DNA of 28,378 nt from the IMG/VR virus record IMGVR_UViG_3300023178_000203, positions 1-28,378 of that record; one strand, written 5' to 3'. The notes beneath the pieces are model-generated. The model saw nothing but the letters and a program-made list of their open reading frames with translations. It ran no database searches and was not told the origin of the DNA. Shown one piece after another: positions 25,655 to 28,378 of the stretch; position 1 is the stretch's first letter; each line of letters starts with the position of its first letter. A program made the position numbers and the translations under genes. Source of the stretch: a virus.

Positions 25655-25672
25655 TATATAGATTTCTATATA
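25655..25672. promoter_or_regulatory. Inverted repeat, candidate operator
   Basis: TATATAGA-TT-TCTATATA, a perfect 8+8 bp inverted repeat with a 2-bp spacer, between the divergent ribbon-helix-helix gene and the fibre gene. Its edge is 2 bp from the minus-strand start codon. A matching half-site TCTATAT recurs at 25724-25730, overlapping the fibre start codon. Likely binding site for the adjacent regulator, by inference. Confidence 0.55.
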
Positions 25673-25698
25673 ATATATATTAACAAAAAAAAGTTTAA

Positions 25699-25709
25699 TA
25701 TATTTATAT
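25699..25709 (+). promoter_or_regulatory. Putative phage late promoter element, copy 6
   Basis: TATATTTATAT, 19 nt before the ATG at 25729. On the minus strand the same bases contain TATAAATA, the T4 late -10 sequence, pointing at the ribbon-helix-helix gene, so this site could be read in either direction. Confidence 0.55.
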
Positions 25710-25728
25710 TAGTAATTGGGAAATCTAT

Positions 25729-28378
25729 ATGGCTATAATTAAAAAATTTTCACCCTTTCAAAACTTATCATCCTTTCAAGTATTTTTAAATGATACTGAA
25801 AGAACTTCTCAGTACTTTAAAATTACAGAGTTTGAAGATACGCTTACTGGTGGTAAGAATGGATTTTTAATTGAAGGTTCTGAATATTTAAAAGAATCAA
25901 CAGAAGTAAAAGTAGAATTACTTGATGTTGAAAACAATCCTATATACTTTGAACCTGGTGATGGTATTCCCGAATATTACGAAGGTATCTCTAAATTAGT
26001 ATCAGTTCATGTTTATGATGATACTCCGATTGGAACTGGTAAAATTACAATACTTGGTGAACTTAAAAATTATATAGATGAAAATGGTGCGGTTGTTCCT
26101 GTTCCTGATGAGTGGAAGGGAATCTATAATGTAAAGTGGGAAAGAACCTTCCAAGTAAATAAAAATTTAAATAACGAAACTATTGTTCGGTTTTACAAAA
26201 GACCTATTGTTAATATAACAGAACTTGTAAAACCAATATTTTCTAAATCAATACCAACAGTAACCGATACAGGATATGCACATGGTATTTCTGAAACACC
26301 AATTGATGGAACTGATATTAGAAATTGGAGAACTGGTACTATATATAGATTAAGAAGAACGAGTGGTACTTGGGATAGAGATGTAGATGAAAATACTATT
26401 ACGTTTACATCACCAAGTTTTACCGCTAATATCGTAGAAGTTTTAAACGATACAGATGTTTTGGTTGATGTACCTTATACGATAAATAATTTAGTATCAA
26501 ACTTTACATCAGGCTCATATTCGGTTTCTTATGCTGATTTTCAAAACGAAGTTATTGGTGAATCCACCTTAACAGGTTCTTTTGCTAAAATTGATATTAC
26601 ACAACTAAAAACTTTTGTTGGTGATGTAGCAAGAGTAAAGGTATTTAGAAAATCAAGAAACTCTGTTGGTGATTTTCAATTTGTACAAGAATCAAAATTA
26701 GAATCAACAGAATTACTTCGTGATGTAACAACACCTTCTAATACTGAAATTCCTTATGGAAGATTTGATGAATCAAACTTATCTACATATTGGATTACAT
26801 CATCAGCTGACCATGAAGTATCAATAGATTCTTCTGTTTTATCTCAGGCTGTTAAGTTTGATTATGATTCAGTTCAAGGTGGTGTACAAAGATTAATTAC
26901 ATCTCAATCTTTTTCAATATCTAAAGATGTAGAATATACATTAAACTTTAGAACTCTTTTAAGTGGTAGTTTAGATGATAGTGGTAAAAGTGTAAGAGCA
27001 TTCTTTAGTTCTTCAAACTTTACACAAGATTTCCTAACAGCAAGTGGTTCAGCTATTTATAGAACAAGACAAAATGTATCACAAAATATATTATCAGAAA
27101 ATACAGGAGATGCACATTTAGTATTTGAAGTAAAAGGTGATGATTGGTATGTTTCAAATGTAAGTTTAAAAAATGCACAAGATACTTCTTTCTCACCAGA
27201 TGAATTTACTTTAATACAAGATATTCCAAGAAAACTAGCATCTGAAACTTTTGATTTCCGTTTTGAGTTTTATGATATAAACAACAATTATATTCCTGTT
27301 GATGTAACTGCAGTTGGAGTATTTGATGGTGGTAATGATTTCCCAACAAGTGGTAAATTACTAACATTTGAATCAGATAGAAATGCATTTAGATTTACAA
27401 GTGGTTCAATAGGAAGTCCACCATTTCAACAACTACAATTTAAAGTAACTCAAAATAACCTAACAGGTTCGGTGTCATTTGCTTCATCTGCATTTGATGA
27501 AGATGGTAACTATATTGACCCATCGAGTTATGGTGGTACATATCCTGGTACTCTTACATCGGTTACACCAGCTGGTGCTATTTTACGAATTGCTGATTTT
27601 AGTGGTAGTGATGAATCTGTTATAGTAGGTTCTATTGTTTATACCGCCTCTTTAGAAGGATTGGAAGAATTTGAAACTGTTTATAGATTAGAAGATGGAG
27701 ATAATGCTCCTACCTTATTGGTAACTTCGAATGCAAATCAGTTTACATATGAACCAACTTCATTAATTCCAAAACCAGTTGGGCAATCAATTACAGTAAG
27801 AGCTCAGAGAAAAAATTTAGCATCACTTGTAACACCAATTACGGTGAATAGTGGTAGTAACAGACCTGCACTAACTTATGTAGATACTGTTGGTGGAATT
27901 GATACTTATACAATTTCTGCTACAGAATTTTCATCATCCTTCTCAGCAAACTCATTTGATGAAGTAACTTATCAATTTACTGGTTCTGATGTTTTTGGTA
28001 TTGAACAAACTGATGAAATAACTTTATCTAAGGTAGTAAACTTTGATGGTGTTTCTATAACTCTTTCTAATGAATCAACTGCATTTAGGTCAAATGGTCA
28101 AGGATTAATTTTAGATTCATTTGATAGTGGAGATGGTGAAGTTGAAGTAAGAATTGCAGATAAAGAAATAGACCATAGTAATGGATTATCATCACCAAAT
28201 ACATTTGATATTGTTTCTGCAACGGCAACGAATGTAACAGAAGCTTATTCATCTTACTTAACAAATCAGTATGGTATTAACGCAATGAGTGCAGATAGTG
28301 GTTCTCTTGTATTAAATATTTCATATCTTGCAGGTGATAATTCAACTACTCAATCTTTCCAAAAGAAAGTAAATTATA
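25729..28378 (+). CDS. Large tail fibre/appendage protein, 3' end outside window
   Basis: Open from the ATG at 25729 to the window end: 883 complete codons with no stop seen. The protein begins MAIIKKFSPFQNLSSFQVFL. Its first 190 residues include SKLVSVHVYDDTPIGTGKIT and KWERTFQVNKN, a module that looks like the attachment domain of phage baseplate/fibre proteins. The rest is beta-rich with many Ser/Thr/Gly turns; about 280-640 is mixed and may hold a carbohydrate-binding sandwich. About 768-835 (ITLSNESTAFRSNGQ...FDIVSATATN) resembles a repeat-like domain seen in fibre proteins of T4-related phages. Likely host-recognition or virion surface protein. A late-promoter-like element lies directly upstream and no ribosome binding site is visible. 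Confidence 0.8.
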   Translation, partial: MAIIKKFSPFQNLSSFQVFLNDTERTSQYFKITEFEDTLTGGKNGFLIEGSEYLKESTEVKVELLDVENNPIYFEPGDGIPEYYEGISKLVSVHVYDDTPIGTGKITILGELKNYIDENGAVVPVPDEWKGIYNVKWERTFQVNKNLNNETIVRFYKRPIVNITELVKPIFSKSIPTVTDTGYAHGISETPIDGTDIRNWRTGTIYRLRRTSGTWDRDVDENTITFTSPSFTANIVEVLNDTDVLVDVPYTINNLVSNFTSGSYSVSYADFQNEVIGESTLTGSFAKIDITQLKTFVGDVARVKVFRKSRNSVGDFQFVQESKLESTELLRDVTTPSNTEIPYGRFDESNLSTYWITSSADHEVSIDSSVLSQAVKFDYDSVQGGVQRLITSQSFSISKDVEYTLNFRTLLSGSLDDSGKSVRAFFSSSNFTQDFLTASGSAIYRTRQNVSQNILSENTGDAHLVFEVKGDDWYVSNVSLKNAQDTSFSPDEFTLIQDIPRKLASETFDFRFEFYDINNNYIPVDVTAVGVFDGGNDFPTSGKLLTFESDRNAFRFTSGSIGSPPFQQLQFKVTQNNLTGSVSFASSAFDEDGNYIDPSSYGGTYPGTLTSVTPAGAILRIADFSGSDESVIVGSIVYTASLEGLEEFETVYRLEDGDNAPTLLVTSNANQFTYEPTSLIPKPVGQSITVRAQRKNLASLVTPITVNSGSNRPALTYVDTVGGIDTYTISATEFSSSFSANSFDEVTYQFTGSDVFGIEQTDEITLSKVVNFDGVSITLSNESTAFRSNGQGLILDSFDSGDGEVEVRIADKEIDHSNGLSSPNTFDIVSATATNVTEAYSSYLTNQYGINAMSADSGSLVLNISYLAGDNSTTQSFQKKVNY

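Noticed and set aside
388-25709. Reading the six AT-rich elements as T4 late promoters (TATAAATA) on the minus strand
   Set aside because: The minus-strand match is exact, but leftward transcription would be antisense to almost every gene, and spacing to plus-strand start codons is consistent. Only copy 6 faces a real minus-strand gene, so that one is left open.

Overview
This 28.4 kb AT-rich window is most likely part of the genome of a T4-related (distant, 'far-T4' type) contractile-tailed phage of a Bacteroidota host. It holds about 22 genes, 21 on the plus strand. The phage call rests on a recognisable T4-like virion and replication gene set: a gp5-like spike, gp25, gp6, a gp61-like primase, and gp47/gp46 recombination functions. 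The host call is an inference from two independent signs. One is a near-consensus Bacteroidota promoter (TTTG, 20 bp, TATATTTG) ahead of the primase. The other is three copies of the GC.D..A.NYN..A..DDGSC.Y motif, typical of Bacteroidota surface proteins, in two tail proteins.

Layout. (1) 88-318 is a tiny two-helix membrane protein closed by a UUCG-loop terminator. (2) 420-16233 is a long, tightly packed late tail/baseplate block: helical protein, gp5-like spike, CHAP-domain tail lysin, unknown linker protein, gp25, gp6, a DNRLRE-like beta protein, a coiled-coil protein with a conserved C-terminal domain, and two very large appendage proteins of 685 and 1768 aa. (3) 16303-19399 holds three more virion proteins, two of which share a C-terminal domain, with a second hairpin terminator at 18203-18225. 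(4) 19432-21345 is an accessory cassette: a 60-aa charged protein, a PAPS-type sulfotransferase, a GIY-YIG nuclease-like protein and an SGNH/GDSL-like hydrolase. (5) 21402-25501 is a replication/recombination pair, in which a DnaG/gp61-type primase overlaps by ATGA a single 1052-aa protein that fuses the Mre11-like nuclease (gp47) to the Rad50-like ATPase (gp46). (6) 25491-25652 on the minus strand is a 53-aa ribbon-helix-helix DNA-binding protein, convergent with the fusion gene. (7) 25729 to the window end is a large tail-fibre-like gene that runs off the window.

Regulation. Six gaps between genes carry the same AT-rich element, (T/C)ATATTTATAT, 16-28 nt upstream of a plus-strand start codon and with no visible -35 partner. 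I infer that this is the phage's late promoter, a variant of the host -7 box TAnnTTTG. At two places it follows a terminator almost directly. The one host-type promoter precedes the replication genes, which fits an early/middle class. The ribbon-helix-helix gene has a perfect 8+8 bp inverted repeat (TATATAGA-TT-TCTATATA) 2 bp upstream of its start codon, in the divergent gap shared with the fibre gene. This is a good candidate for a small virus-encoded regulatory switch. I saw no tRNA, rRNA, CRISPR array, integrase or IS element.
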